Assembly (NCBI RefSeq): GCF_024266705.1
Contig: NZ_CP100757.1
Location: forward strand, 558,001-622,000
Length of the DNA stretch: 64,000 nucleotides
Direction of reading: 5' to 3'
From: Natrinema gelatinilyticum
Lineage (GTDB): Archaea > Halobacteriota > Halobacteria > Halobacteriales > Natrialbaceae
Positions 31,517 to 41,045 of the stretch are shown here, piece by piece. Position 1 is the stretch's first letter. Every line of letters begins with the position of its first letter. The notes beneath the pieces were generated by a model. It saw only the letters and a program-made list of their open reading frames with translations, was not told the origin of the DNA and ran no database searches. The position numbers and the translations under genes are program-made.

Positions 31517-32179
31517 TCAGGTCGACGTATCGGGGTCGGACCCCGTACGCTTTCGGTCGCCCGGTCGGTCGATATCCCGAAGAACACCCGGATCGCCGGT
31601 TTCGACGATGGCTCCGTCCGATGCGTTTCGGAGGACGTCCCGTCCGCCGATATCACCCGTCACGGAATCGAGTGCATCGAAATGCCGTGAGTCGAATAGA
31701 ACCGGATTTCCCCGCGTTCCGTCGTACCCGGCGGTAAGTGCCGAACCGCGACCGCTCCGATAGGCACCGACCAGTACCTCGACCGTAGACGGAGAGACGG
31801 CCGGCATGTCACCGAGCGCGAAGAGAACGGCGTCCGCGTCCCGGTCACGAGCCGCCGCAACGCCGGTTCGAACGGAGGTGCTCTGACCGCTCTCGTAGGA
31901 TTCGTTGTACCGATAGTCGACATCGTACGCGCAGAGTGCCGATCGAATCCGGTCGGAATCGTGTCCGAGGACGACCGTAACGGCTTCGAGTGAGGTATCG
32001 ACGAGCGATTCGACCGACCGACAGATCAACGGGTCGCCATCGATGGACTCGAGGAGCTTGTTCTTCGATCCATATCGATCGCTGGTTCCCGCCGCTAGAA
32101 CGACGCCGTGAACGGCCACTTCTCGTTCGATATCGTCGACCGGACGCGGGTCGATGACCGGAAGGTCCTCACCCGTCAT
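31517..32179 (-). CDS. MobA/MocA-like molybdopterin nucleotidyltransferase
   Basis: 220 residues. The nucleotide-binding start VLAAGTSDRYGSKNKLLESI is the MobA/MocA motif (LAAGxSxRxGxxK). NESYESGQSTSVRTGV, ALGDMPAVSP and RGNPVLFDSRHF match the CTP-type MocA branch, which adds CMP to molybdopterin to make the dinucleotide used by xanthine dehydrogenase-family enzymes. The gene overlaps the end of moeA by ATGA, so the two are coupled. Together they probably complete the cofactor of the two CoxL proteins at 4-10 kb. An N-terminal extension of 25 residues precedes the fold. MobA (GTP) specificity is a weaker alternative. Confidence 0.87.
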   Translation of the reverse strand: MTGEDLPVIDPRPVDDIEREVAVHGVVLAAGTSDRYGSKNKLLESIDGDPLICRSVESLVDTSLEAVTVVLGHDSDRIRSALCAYDVDYRYNESYESGQSTSVRTGVAAARDRDADAVLFALGDMPAVSPSTVEVLVGAYRSGRGSALTAGYDGTRGNPVLFDSRHFDALDSVTGDIGGRDVLRNASDGAIVETGDPGVLRDIDRPGDRKRTGSDPDTST

Positions 32180-33402
32180 TCGATCACCGAATAGGGGACG
32201 ACCTCGACGTCCGTACCGGCCTCGAGCGGCGTCCGCGTCACCACGAGCCCGTCCGCTCGGGTCGCACGGGTACTCGAGGACAGGACGCTCGGGTCGAATC
32301 GGTCGTCGTAGACCCGAAGCGGCGAATCGCGATGGCCGAGCGGCATGGCCCGACGAACGCCGTCCTCGTTCGAGATGGTCACGGGAATCGCATACTCGAA
32401 GCCATCAGGACCGAGTGAGACCGCTCGTTCGACGGTCGCAGGGACCGTCGGGAGCGCCGTTTCACCCGTGAAGAACGGCCGCATTACGAGGGTAGCGACC
32501 GTGTGGGCACCGATGGGTTTCCCCGGGATAGCGAACACGACCGCATCGTGATCGGGAAGTCGGGCGAACGCGATGGGTTTGCCCGGTCGGATTCGAACCC
32601 GGTGGAACAGTACCGACCCGAGTTCGTCTATCGCCCGGACGACGTGGTCCTTGTGCCCGACGCTCGTCCCACCCGTCGTAACGACGACGTCGTAGTCAGT
32701 CGCGAGTCGATCGATCGCCGACTCGATTCGATCGTACTCGTCCGGAACGGTGCCCTCGTAGGTCGCCTCGTGGCCCCACGAACGGACGAGCCCGGCAAGC
32801 ATCGGTGAATCTAGATCGCGCGACCGGCCCTCGTGGATCTCCGTTCCTGTCGCGAGGACCCCCGTCGAGAAACGGTCGGCGACCTCGAGGCTGGTCCTGT
32901 CGAGATCCCCGAGAAGAATCGCGTCTTTCGCCGAGACGCGTTCGCCGCTGTCGAAGAGGACGTCGCCTTCGCTGACGTTGCTCCCGCGCTCGTACGTGTA
33001 CGTCCCCGGGGTGATGTCGGTTCCGCGAAGCAGTCCGTCCTCGACGGCGGCCTCCTCCCGTTTCAATACCGCGTTCGCCGCCTCCGGAATCGGTGCGCCC
33101 GTCGCGACACGGATCGCCTCGCCGGACCCGATTGACGGTGGCTCGTCTTCCGGAAAGACCTCTTCGTCGACGACGGTCAGTGGGTACGAATCGGTCGCAT
33201 CGAACGCGAACCCGTCCATGGTCGCGAAATCGTGTTCCGGAACGTCTCGCTCGGCAACGATCGATTCGGCTAGAACTCGCCCAGAAATCGAACCGAGGGA
33301 GACCGTTTCGGTCCCGACCGTCGAGACGAACTCACGTCGGGCGCTCAGCACCTGGCCCAGGACGGTTTCGCGCCAGACGAGGTCCTCGTGATCAGTTCCC
33401 AT
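32176..33402 (-). CDS. moeA: Molybdopterin molybdenumtransferase MoeA
   Basis: 408 residues, the usual length. Motifs in order: DVPEHDFATMDGFAFDATD (the MoeA MDGFA loop), RVATGAPIPEAANAVLKREE, VLATGTEI, the nucleotide/Mo site VVVTTGGTSVGHKDHVVRAI and RVRIRPGKPIAFARL with AIPGKPIGA. Known reaction: insertion of molybdate into adenylated molybdopterin. The usual PGNPxS in domain III appears as PGKPIG, a common variation. It is the first gene of a two-gene operon with the MocA-like gene. A short A/T segment just upstream of the ATG may hold the promoter. Confidence 0.93.
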   Translation of the reverse strand: MGTDHEDLVWRETVLGQVLSARREFVSTVGTETVSLGSISGRVLAESIVAERDVPEHDFATMDGFAFDATDSYPLTVVDEEVFPEDEPPSIGSGEAIRVATGAPIPEAANAVLKREEAAVEDGLLRGTDITPGTYTYERGSNVSEGDVLFDSGERVSAKDAILLGDLDRTSLEVADRFSTGVLATGTEIHEGRSRDLDSPMLAGLVRSWGHEATYEGTVPDEYDRIESAIDRLATDYDVVVTTGGTSVGHKDHVVRAIDELGSVLFHRVRIRPGKPIAFARLPDHDAVVFAIPGKPIGAHTVATLVMRPFFTGETALPTVPATVERAVSLGPDGFEYAIPVTISNEDGVRRAMPLGHRDSPLRVYDDRFDPSVLSSSTRATRADGLVVTRTPLEAGTDVEVVPYSVIE

Positions 33403-34316
33403 AACTACTCCTTTTCAGATAGTCACTAAAGCGTTGTCTGTCGCCCGATGGGGCAACCCACCAGGTGCGTGTCGGTCGCACACTCGGACGACGCTGGCCG
33501 TAGGGACCGGAACGTGCCGGAGAACTCGAGTTGCCACAGCAGTTCGGTTCAGCGGGTTCGGTCGATCGGTTCGCTGTCCCGCCGTCCGCCACCCATGGCG
33601 GTGGCCGGTGCGATGAAATCGGGTCTCACTCGAGGGTGTTGGCCCGATTCTGAATGTCTCCGCCGCACTTCGGACAGCCGGAGCCAGCCTCGGCATATAT
33701 GATAGGTAGTGGATGGTTTTAGAGCGGCGATACTATTGTTATATTTCTACATTACCGATCCCATCTCTACCGTCCTCCGTCTCGCTGCGACGGGCTGAAT
33801 GGACTCGATTTGGCGATTGCGCTGTATCGACCGCTTACGCAGAACGATTAGCACGCGATCGTATTTCTGACCGAAATGAGCCAATCCCGACGACAGTGCA
33901 CGAGGTAGGATACCGTCGGGGAAAGTGTACAACCGATGCTGTGCGGTCCTCAGACAGTCCTCCACAGTCCACTGACGGCCCGCGTCTGGTAACCGCTTCT
34001 CCGTACACCGATCGAAGATCGTGCGCTCTAAAATTTCATATATAACCCACTACTATACTTCATTATATTCATTCGTGGCTATATTCATATATATTTAGGG
34101 ACGGGTATACCTCGAACACGGAATCGTTTCGAATCTCGGACCGGCGAACGAACGGTGCAGTCGCGCCTCCTCCGGGCCCGATGGAGAGACGGCGATCTAG
34201 AGGAGCGAACGCCATCGACGTGAACCCGAGCCTGCTCGAGAACGGCCCCTCGGTCACATACGGACCGCAGAGCGACAGGCTACTGATATGGTTACCCACT
34301 CGGAGGCGATTGACAT
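33403..34316. other. 914-base region without a supported gene
   Basis: Possible readings are unconvincing. One stopless stretch on the minus strand near 33640-33710 would give GCPKCGGDIQNRANTLE, a possible zinc-knuckle tail, but it has no start codon. From about 33,700 the sequence is A/T-rich (around 34,035-34,100 strongly so), and the right part is the downstream flank of a decayed tnpB element. Confidence 0.5.
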
Positions 34317-34340
34317 CCTCCTCCGCGTGAACGCGGAGGA
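34317..34340. repeat. Terminal hairpin of a decayed tnpB element
   Basis: CCTCCGCGTGAACGCGGAGG is a near-perfect stem-loop next to ATTGACATCCT, placed just after the tnpB remnant as the right-end hairpin of IS1341-type elements. Confidence 0.6.
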
Positions 34341-34361
34341 ATCCCGACCGCAGTTGGGATA

Positions 34362-34976
34362 TTAGGGTTTGCAGTCTCCCACTTGGTCCTGCGGTTGGAA
34401 TCCGCGGGACAAGTCGTGAAGGTAGACTCCGGGCTGTGCCAACCAGCCGGTACTCCTATCCCCGGACACCTGCCCGGAAGACTCGGAGTTACTTTGTTTC
34501 AGGTCGAGACGGATGTTCTCCGCCCCATTCACATCGGCGTTGAACGCCGCGTCACACGCTTCACACACGTATAGACCTCGCTCACACGTTGATTGTCGTC
34601 TTCTCTACCGCAGACGCAACACGTCTTGCTCGTGTCACGCTCGGACACTTCTCCGACTTCGATTCCCTCGACCGTCGCCTTGTACGTGAGAATGGTGGTG
34701 AAGCGGTCGAACGCCCACCCGTGCAAGTCGAGATTCCCGTTCCGACCCCAGTTTTTCGACTCACCGTTCTCGTCCTCTCGGACACCAGCGAGTTTCCCGA
34801 CGGTGATTCGCCTGACTTCTTCCTCGACACACCGTTCGACGATATGTTTCGCTAAGGAGTGGAAAAATTGGGTGCGGCGTTCCGACAACTTGTGGTACAA
34901 CCGCGTGGCTCTTTCACCACCGCTGTCGTCACATTTAGCGATTTTCTTCGGGAATAGTAGCCTTCCTGTTTCAGAC
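34362..34976 (-). pseudogene. Truncated, frameshifted TnpB (IS1341-type)
   Basis: The C-terminal half only. Starting at the border of an IS5 element it reads FPKKIAKCDDSGGERATRLY, KHIVERCVEEEVRRITVGKL, NLDLHGWAFDRFTTILTYKA and VSERDTSKTCCVCGREDD. A shift near 34560 moves the frame to CEACDAAFNADVNGAENIRL. The zinc finger and last RuvC Asp are thus split over two frames, and the N-terminal half with the first RuvC Asp is gone. It cannot make an active nuclease. The relative at 9937-11163 is intact but of a different subgroup. Confidence 0.85.
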
Positions 34977-35533
34977 GGCTCTATTGAATCCGCAGAGGGC
35001 GACGGGATTCATCGTTTGACGGCTTGTTCGACGTTGTAGAATGCCGCTGCGAGAGCGATTTCACGGAATTGACGATACCATGCACGCGCTCGGACGGCTT
35101 CGCCGTGCGAGCGCTTGATCACCGAGTTCACGGTTTCACAGGTCGAGCGCTGGTTGTAGCGTCCATCTTCGATCCGCGCATTGCGCGTGATCGTAGGGTG
35201 CGAAGATGCGGTGTTTGATCAGTAGTCGTACACCTTCAGCACGAAGCTCTTCGCGGAAGCTCATGTCGTCGTAGCCTTTGTCAGCGGCGAGACTGAGCAG
35301 GTCGCCGGCGTTGCGCCGGGCGACCTGCGGCCCGATGTTGGTTCCGTTCGGCCACTTCGTGCTGCAGTGCACGTCGATAACCGCGTCTTACGCGGTATCG
35401 ACGAGAAATGTCGCTTGTATCGTCCGTACGTCTCGATCACAGCGCTTGAGGTAGTGGGTTGAGGCCTGTCGGCGGTCGAAGTACGTGGCGTCGATGGCGG
35501 CGTGTCCGGACTGCTCGAGCAGCTCCGACGATA

Positions 35534-36672
35534 ATGACTAAGATAACTTTTGAAAGTCAAGGAACTTCTGACACCACTTCTTTGCAAAGCTGATACGCTG
35601 TGTTATTTGTTCGAATATTTCCTGAACGAGATCTTTGAACCAACCTTCATCGTCAACGATGATTGGACACATCGTCCACTTGAGGTTGTCCCAGACCCTC
35701 TCGATTGGGTTAAGGTGCGGTGAGCTTGGTGGGAGAAAGATCAGATCAATCCCAAGGTGATGGGCGTGCTTGCGCGTGTGTATACAGATATGAGACCCAT
35801 GCTTATCCAAGACGAGCAGAATCCGTTTGCCGGGATTCTGCTCGCGAATCCTCTCTAAGACCTCGCAAATCCGTTCTTTCTCCTCGGTTTCTTTGAACGT
35901 GACGAGGCTCTCACCGTTGAGTGCGTAGAACCCGACAGCCGAGTCTTCCATCTTGACGAGCGGTCGTTCGATATGAGGATCATCCACGTACCACACCCGG
36001 CGCGAATTATCGTACAGCTGTGGTTTTGACGCGTCAAAGAAGCCGAGGACGGTGCCGCCATCGGTGCAGATCTCCTCGTCAACGACCCAGCCGTCGTCAG
36101 TTTCACCCTCGCGTTTGTTGTGTGGCTGATCGTCCTCGTCGAGCGCGTCATCGACGCGCTCTTCGAGGATCTCGTCTGGATTCTCCGGCTGGTGCGGACG
36201 CTTTGACCGTGGTTTTGCGTAGGAGAGCCCGAGATTCCGAAGAAAGGTACCGAGATAATTTGGACTGTACTGGACACCGAATTCTTCCTGGAGGAGGTGC
36301 TGAATCTCCTGCGATTTCCAGGGCTGATCTTCACGGAGCATCCCAACCAGCTCTTCTTGTTAGTCTTCGTCGAGTTTCGGGGGTCTGCCGCCCCCGAAAC
36401 TCGGCATAAGCTCTTCGAGGCCACCATCATTCCAATCCTCCGCCCAGCGGGTCCCGGTGGCTGGAGATCGGCCTTCTCGATCGGCAGCCTCTGGAATTGT
36501 ATCGCCTTGATAGAGATTCTTGACAAAACCAATTCGCCGAATATGGTGCTTGTCTTCGGCTTTTCGCAGTAACTCATCAATCTCTTCCTCTGGCAGGTGA
36601 CGATTAATCTCCGTTCGGCGTGATCCCATTACCTACGTATCAACTTCCACTTGCAAAAGTATTCATACTCAT
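35534..36672 (-). mobile_element. IS630-family element A, copy 1
   Basis: Imperfect terminal repeats ATGACTAAGATAACTTTTG and ATGAGTATGAATACTTTTG face each other. The element is flanked by TA on both sides (35532-35533, 36673-36674), the normal IS630 target duplication. It lies inside IS5 element 1. A near-identical second copy starts at 52316. Confidence 0.85.
35538..36629 (-). pseudogene. IS630-family transposase (copy 1) with an internal TAA
   Basis: The N-terminal HTH part (36360-36629, MGSRRTEINRHLPEEEIDEL to FGGGRPPKLDED) ends in TAA; ten codons later an ATG opens the DDE part (35538-36341, MLREDQPWKSQEIQHLLQEE...). The latter shows the catalytic residues: Asp in LGFFDASKPQ, Asp in ILLVLDKHGSH and Glu in SPHLNPIERVW. 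Related element B at 54.3-55.0 kb reads straight through this point (LGDEEQKRLLELLRE), so the TAA is a mutation of a Glu codon. Both copies of element A share it. The DDE half has its own ATG, so two separate polypeptides are possible. Confidence 0.8.
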
Positions 36673-37100
36673 TAAAGTTGGAGCAGCTCTCGCCAGATCC
36701 ACATCGGCGCCCGGTCAAAGGACTTGCAGAGCGCGGATGGGCCGGGGAACTCGCCGCGCTCGAGATCGAGCGCGGCTCGTACCCGCTCCATCTCTTCAGC
36801 CCAACCGAGAACTTCTTGGAGTGTTGCTTCCATGCGAAGTCGGAGAAAATGCAGAACAGCGTGCTTCCAGCCGGCAACCCCGTTGCCGGCAGGATGGCTG
36901 ATCTGCATTACCACTGCATCCGTAAGTTTTCGTGCGATCGATACAGCCTGTTTGACGAAGCAGAAGAGAGTCTTCTGCACAAAGGTTCCTCTTCCGCTTC
37001 AATTCAATCGTTCTGACGACTTGCCCCGACGTCGTCGGTGGATTCAATAGAACCAACCTCTACCCAATGTCTGTATAGCGGCTTACAACTCAGAGGGGTC

Positions 37101-37858
37101 ATGAACGGCATTTGAGACTCAGCGGTGATTGTAACTGGAGCGAGTTCTGGTATTGGCCGAGCGGCGGCACTGCGGTTCGCTGAGGAAGGCGTGAACGTTG
37201 TCGTGGTGGATGTTAACACCGAGGACGGCGAACAAACCGTCGAGGACATCCAGGATGCAGGAGGCGAGGCAACGTTCGTCGAGACGGACGTCAGTGAGCG
37301 AACGGACGTCGAGGCGATGGTCGAGAAGACTGTCGAGACGTGTGGCGGGCTCGATTTCGCTGTTAATAACGCCGGCATCGAAGGCGACATGTACCCGACG
37401 GCCGACCAGCCGATAGATAACTGGGAGCGCGTCATCGACATCAATCTCAAAGGTGTGTTCCTCGGAATCCGTGCTGAACTGCCCGCGATGCTCAAGCACG
37501 GCGGCGGTGCTATCGTCAATATTTCGTCGACCGCTGGCGAAGTCGGCTTTCCGGGAGTAGCCCGTATGTCGCGAGTAAGCACGGCGTCATCGGGCTGACC
37601 AAGACGGCCGCCCTCGAATACAGCAACCAAGGCGTCCGGGTTAACGCCATCTGTCCGGGGGTAATCCAGACATCGATGGTCGACCGAGCGGCCGAACGCG
37701 ACCCCGAGATGGTGGAGCAGATTGGCGCAGCAACGCCGCTGGGCCGTGTCGGCGAACCCGAAGAGATCGGCGACGCGGTGGTCTGACTCTGCTCGGATGA
37801 CGCTTCGTTCGTGACGGGCGAAGCGATGGTCATCGACGGCGGCTACGGGAGTCAATAG
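37101..37858 (+). pseudogene. SDR-family dehydrogenase, inactivated by three lesions
   Basis: Reads MNGI-stop-DSAVIVTGASSGIGRAAAL: a TGA at codon 5, then the Rossmann TGxxxGxG motif, VVDVNTEDGEQTVEDIQ, NNAGIEGD and NISSTAGEVGF. Near 37565 the frame shifts, and the catalytic YxxxK region appears as YVASKHGVIGLTKTAALEYS, with VNAICPGVIQTSM next. Finally TGA replaces Trp in AVV-stop-LCSDDASFVTG before a normal GEAMVIDGGYGSQ end. A restart from GTG 37125 would give a 157-residue stump without the catalytic Tyr. The family oxidises alcohols or sugars with NAD(P). Confidence 0.87.
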
Positions 37859-38159
37859 GGCGTCGAGCTGCGTTTGAAACAGAGTAATCACCATATCTTT
37901 CCTCTGTATCTACCGATGTAGCCCGTCCTCGTTCGGGGTGTTAGCCCGCAGGATGTGCATCCTGTATGCAACAGGAAGCCTAACACTCACCACCTCTCGA
38001 GGCCTTCAACGAGGCTCCTTAGGTACATTCCGACCAGACGTGACGGGATTTTCCACTGGCAGGATCGCATTGTGGTAATTGGCCCACCGACCCCTGAACG
38101 GACGACTTCGACGAAGTACGCGAACAACGGGGTTTCCAGAGCGTCTTCAAGAAGTCGAG
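37859..38159. other. Gap between SDR and SLC13 remnants
   Basis: No gene recognised. It contains imperfect short inverted words (CCGCAGGATGTGCATCCTG near 37950) that resemble debris of an insertion element. Confidence 0.4.
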
Positions 38160-38497
38160 TGGCGGGAGCGCTCTCACCGGTAGTCGTTCTCTGGTTGTTT
38201 TACCTCGCGACGGGTTTGATCACAGAAGTCATCAGCAACAATGCGAGCGTCGTCCTTCTTATACCGGTTGCGGCCTCCACTGCCGCTCAAATCGGGGCGA
38301 GCCCGTTCGCGTTCGCCGTCGCAGTAACGTTTGCCGCCAGCACGGCTTTCCTCGGTCCGATCGGCTATCAGACAAACCTGTTCGTCTACGGGCCCGGGGG
38401 CTATCGGTTCAGTGACTACTTCAGAATCGGAGCACCCCTTCAGTTACTGCTGTCGTTCGTCACCGTCGGTGGAATCGTCCTCTTCTGGGGGATCTAG
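38160..38497 (+). pseudogene. C-terminal fragment of an SLC13-type permease
   Basis: Only about the last 110 residues remain: VVLWLFYLATGLITEVISNN, ASVVLLIPVAASTAAQIGAS, then AASTAFLGPIGYQTNLFVYG and YRFSDYFRIGAPLQLLLSFV. This is the final helical repeat of SLC13/DASS anion or cation symporters (SNxAS and GYQTNLxVYGPGGY motifs). No start codon or N-terminal half is seen, and the preceding frame is noise. Its 3' end overlaps the end of the convergent USP fragment by about 50 bases. The same tail appears, more decayed, at 42630-42725. Confidence 0.82.
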
Positions 38498-38971
38498 TAC
38501 CTGAACATTCTCGCTCCGATCTTCTGGCGACGGGCGACGGGCGAACCATTTGTGTGCCCACCTGATAGCGGCAGATCGAACGAATCGGTACCTCCGAACC
38601 ATCAATACCTCCTCACCGAACCGTTCGCCAATCTCTTCGGCGATGTCTCCGAAGAGCGTCTGTGGGACGAGACCCGCCTGCGCCGCTCCGGCGACGATCG
38701 TATCGACATCGTTCTCCTCGGCGAACTCGACGATCGCATAAGCGATGCCTCCGTCTGATACGACTGCTGTTTCGGTCTGAACGTCCCTTCGCCCGAGCGC
38801 TGCCCCTCGGTCCTGAACGAACTGATCGGTCGCTGTCAGAAACGCCGTTACCGACTCAGAGGTTTCGTCGCCCACGCTCGCTTCTTGGTCTGTTTCCGGA
38901 CCTCTGGTTCCGTTGTTTTCCACCTTCGGAACGCTGGTGGCTCGCCCTAGTCGCCCTCGCTTCGCGGTCAA
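38444..38971 (-). pseudogene. C-terminal USP-domain fragment of an APC-USP transporter
   Basis: The recognisable part reads AFLTATDQFVQDRGAALGRR, then AIVEFAEENDVDTIVAGAAQ, AGLVPQTLFGDIAEEIGERF and AIRWAHKWFARRPSPEDRSE. These match the last 150 residues of the protein at 42679-43713 closely, with the same DGDERQQ end. Transmembrane and first USP parts are missing and no proper start is present, so it is a remnant. It overlaps the SLC13 tail on the other strand and by four bases the zinc-ribbon gene upstream. Confidence 0.75.
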
Positions 38972-39390
38972 TCATCCGCAGTCCTCGATTCGACGTCCGC
39001 CTCGACGGGTTCGAGACACCAGTGACAGAACTCGACGGTCACTTCGACCGATCGATTGCACGCGTTGCAGTGCGCGTGCGTCTCGCCATTAGTCTGCTGT
39101 CTCTGGGTCAACCAGGCGTCAAGTGCGCAGAGGACACGCGACACGACGGCGAGGATGACGAGCGTGACGGTCGGGATCTGTGCGTCAATGCCAGCGATGG
39201 ACGCGGCTGTCCCTGTGGTAATCGTGACGAGGAAGTCGGTCGGGAGAATGAGCACGACTGCTGACAGGACAACGCCGAACCAGACGAGCGCCCTAACCCA
39301 CGCACGGAGGTAGATGTGGCCGAGTCCCGGAGAGAGGAGGGACAGCACCACGGCAGTCGTTCGATGTCGTTTCTCGTGAGTGAGACTCAT
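38968..39390 (-). CDS. Membrane protein with C-terminal zinc ribbon
   Basis: 140 residues. Short basic N-terminus (SLTHEKRHRTT), then about three hydrophobic segments (AVVLSLLSPGLGHIYL, ALVWFGVVLSAVVLIL, TVTLVILAVVSRVLCALDAW) and a cytoplasmic zinc ribbon CNACNRSVEVTVEFCHWC. The SPGLGHIYLR pattern is typical of small TM2-like haloarchaeal proteins. Function unknown. The stop overlaps the next fragment's first codon, but that neighbour is a relic, so no functional coupling is implied. Confidence 0.78.
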   Translation of the reverse strand: MSLTHEKRHRTTAVVLSLLSPGLGHIYLRAWVRALVWFGVVLSAVVLILPTDFLVTITTGTAASIAGIDAQIPTVTLVILAVVSRVLCALDAWLTQRQQTNGETHAHCNACNRSVEVTVEFCHWCLEPVEADVESRTADD

Positions 39391-40028
39391 TGACTGGCTT
39401 CAGCGATCAGCTGGGATTAATCTTCTGTTGTCTTGGTGTCCGAACGTCGAGGCGCAATCACACGCCCGGAGCAGGTAGAGCGGGGTCACGTCTCGAAGTT
39501 GAGAGCTCTCCTGCTTGATTCGGCGTAGACGGCGCAGATTATCCCAGCCTCGTGTCTCGTGGCGCACGCCTGGTCGTCGTGCTGGAGAGTACGAGAGTTC
39601 GTCGTCGAACGCGGGTCGAATTTTGGCGTGACGAGATCAGTTGGGATTGATTCTGCTGAACTGCATTCGTGAGTATCCTTGTCATTTCCCGGGTTGTGAA
39701 ATTAGCACCAGTAAGGTCGAATTCGGCGCGGGATGATTTTGAATAAGCGACGTAGATAATATAATGTGCGTTTCACACGGCAATGGAACGGGGTGATACC
39801 TGCCATCGCAAGCTCAAATGTCACACCCCTTCCGTACTGAACAGTCTTTTCCTTTTCACGACCTACGCTTCGTCGACAAAGTGGGGCACATATCTCTACA
39901 AGCAATGGAATATCCGTTCACGGATAAGACAATTTAGTGCATATGTAATCACACTTGTCTGGCGAACGGGTCGCCCGTTTGCGTTATCAAGTATCGGTTT
40001 TTAAGCTTCTCAGAGCCAGATAACCGGT
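39391..40028. other. 638-base region before the ABC exporter
   Basis: No supported gene. The composition drops from GC-rich to about half A/T near 39,680. A promoter for the ABC operon is visible at 39998-40006. Confidence 0.5.
39998..40006 (+). promoter_or_regulatory. TATA box of the ABC exporter operon
   Basis: TTTTTAAGC about 27 bases before the ATG at 40029, consistent with a leaderless mRNA. Confidence 0.6.
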
Positions 40029-41045
40029 ATGACAGCTTTTGAGGAAAGTAGTGAGAAACCTATTTCGGAAGAATGCAATCACGGGGTGATGAGGCACGCC
40101 GGGACCGAATCAAGCGATTCTGGATGGGCCATCGTCGTCAACGAATTAACGAAGTCATTTGGAAATCTCCATGCTGTCGACGATGTCTCGTTCCGCGTTC
40201 CGTCCGGAGAAATATTCGGCTTTATCGGACCGAACGGGTCTGGTAAGACCACAGTGATGAAGTTGATATTGGGCTTGCTTTCGCCCGATTCCGGAACCGT
40301 CACTATCGAAGGTATAGACGTGTTCGCGGAGGGAAAAGCGGCCAAGGCGCACGTCGGTTATCTTCCGGAGCGACCGTCGTTCTACGACAACTTGACGCCC
40401 GTTCAGACGCTGAAATATTTTGCCAGACTCAAAGGCGTTTTGATTGATCCACACTCGATGCTAACCGAAGTGGGCCTCGGTCACGCTACAGACCGCCTGG
40501 TAGGGACGTTTTCAGAAGGCATGACCCAACTGCTCGGCGTGGCCCAAGCGATGATCGGTGACCCAGATGTGTATGTCTTTGACGAACCCACCTCGGCCCT
40601 AGATCCGCGATGGAGTAAGCGCGTTCGTGAGAAGATCAAGACATTGAACGGAAACGGTGCAACCATCTTCTTGTCCTCCCACGATCTCTCAGAAGTACAA
40701 CATCTCTGCGACAGCGTGGCCATCATCGAAGGAGGCCGACTCATCGCCACCGATACGTTGACTGCGCTGAGCGAAGAATCGGGAGTCGACCATCGACTCG
40801 TGCTGACGATGCCGGACCTGGGAAGAAATGTCGAAAACTTTCTAGCGAATTTGGAAGACGTAGAACGGGTCGAGCGGGACGGAGATACCCTTACTGTGAC
40901 TTCGCCTATATATTGTCGCGCGAAGATAATCTCATCACTGGTTGAATCGGGGTATAATATTACAGAAGTTCGCACATTCGAACCGACACTTGAGGATACT
41001 TTCATCGAAGTCCTCGAGATGAACGAATCAGAGGGCGAAAGATGA
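40029..41045 (+). CDS. ABC transporter ATP-binding protein
   Basis: 338 residues. Walker A GPNGSGKTTVMKLILGL, Q-loop region YLPERPSFYDNLTPVQTLKY, a degenerate signature TFSEGMTQLLGVAQA in place of LSGGQ, Walker B DVYVFDEPTSALDP and H-loop FLSSHDLSE. The first 40 residues are an acidic extension; a later Met (MRHAGTESSDSG) could be the start. The C-terminal 100 residues resemble the regulatory tail of CcmA/NosF-type exporters. It overlaps the permease gene by ATGA. Family role: energising export, or maturation of a membrane protein. Base composition is clearly lower in GC than the first 33 kb, hinting at a different origin. Confidence 0.92.
   Translation: MTAFEESSEKPISEECNHGVMRHAGTESSDSGWAIVVNELTKSFGNLHAVDDVSFRVPSGEIFGFIGPNGSGKTTVMKLILGLLSPDSGTVTIEGIDVFAEGKAAKAHVGYLPERPSFYDNLTPVQTLKYFARLKGVLIDPHSMLTEVGLGHATDRLVGTFSEGMTQLLGVAQAMIGDPDVYVFDEPTSALDPRWSKRVREKIKTLNGNGATIFLSSHDLSEVQHLCDSVAIIEGGRLIATDTLTALSEESGVDHRLVLTMPDLGRNVENFLANLEDVERVERDGDTLTVTSPIYCRAKIISSLVESGYNITEVRTFEPTLEDTFIEVLEMNESEGER

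Larger units (their letters stand above)
35009..36980 (-). pseudogene. IS5-family DDE transposase, interrupted
   Basis: The N-terminal part (36672-36980) begins MQKTLFCFVKQAVSIARKLT and runs to RAPMWIWRELL. The C-terminal part (35009-35530) resumes LEQSGHAAIDATYFDRRQAS, with an in-frame TAA in FLVDTA-stop-DAVIDVH. It then reads GPQVARRNAGDLLSLAADKG and, after a 2-base loss near 35190, NARIEDGRYNQRSTCETVNS and WYRQFREIALAAAFYNVEQA. So it has an insertion, a nonsense codon and a frameshift. The DDE residues lie in AIDAT, SLAADKGYD and the STCETVNSVIK Glu. Confidence 0.82.
34977..37054 (-). mobile_element. IS5-family element 1, split by an IS630 insertion
   Basis: Ends are marked by inverted repeats GG(C/T)TCTATTGAATCC at 34977-34991 and its complement at about 37040-37054. 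No target duplication is visible (left flank CTGTTTCAGAC, right flank AACCTCTACCC), so the flanks have recombined since insertion. The body holds a broken transposase gene and an entire IS630 copy at 35534-36672. Confidence 0.75.

Noticed and set aside
33600..33705. Possible tiny zinc-knuckle protein (GCPKCGGDIQNRANTLE) on the minus strand
   Set aside because: No start codon in that frame and only one Cys pair; kept only as a remark.
34069..34299. 76-residue minus-strand frame next to the tnpB relic
   Set aside because: Such frames recur in flanks of tnpB elements and show no domain; likely non-coding.
39471..39640. Minus-strand frame resembling a short Arg-rich protein
   Set aside because: No start, no motif; probably non-coding debris between genes.
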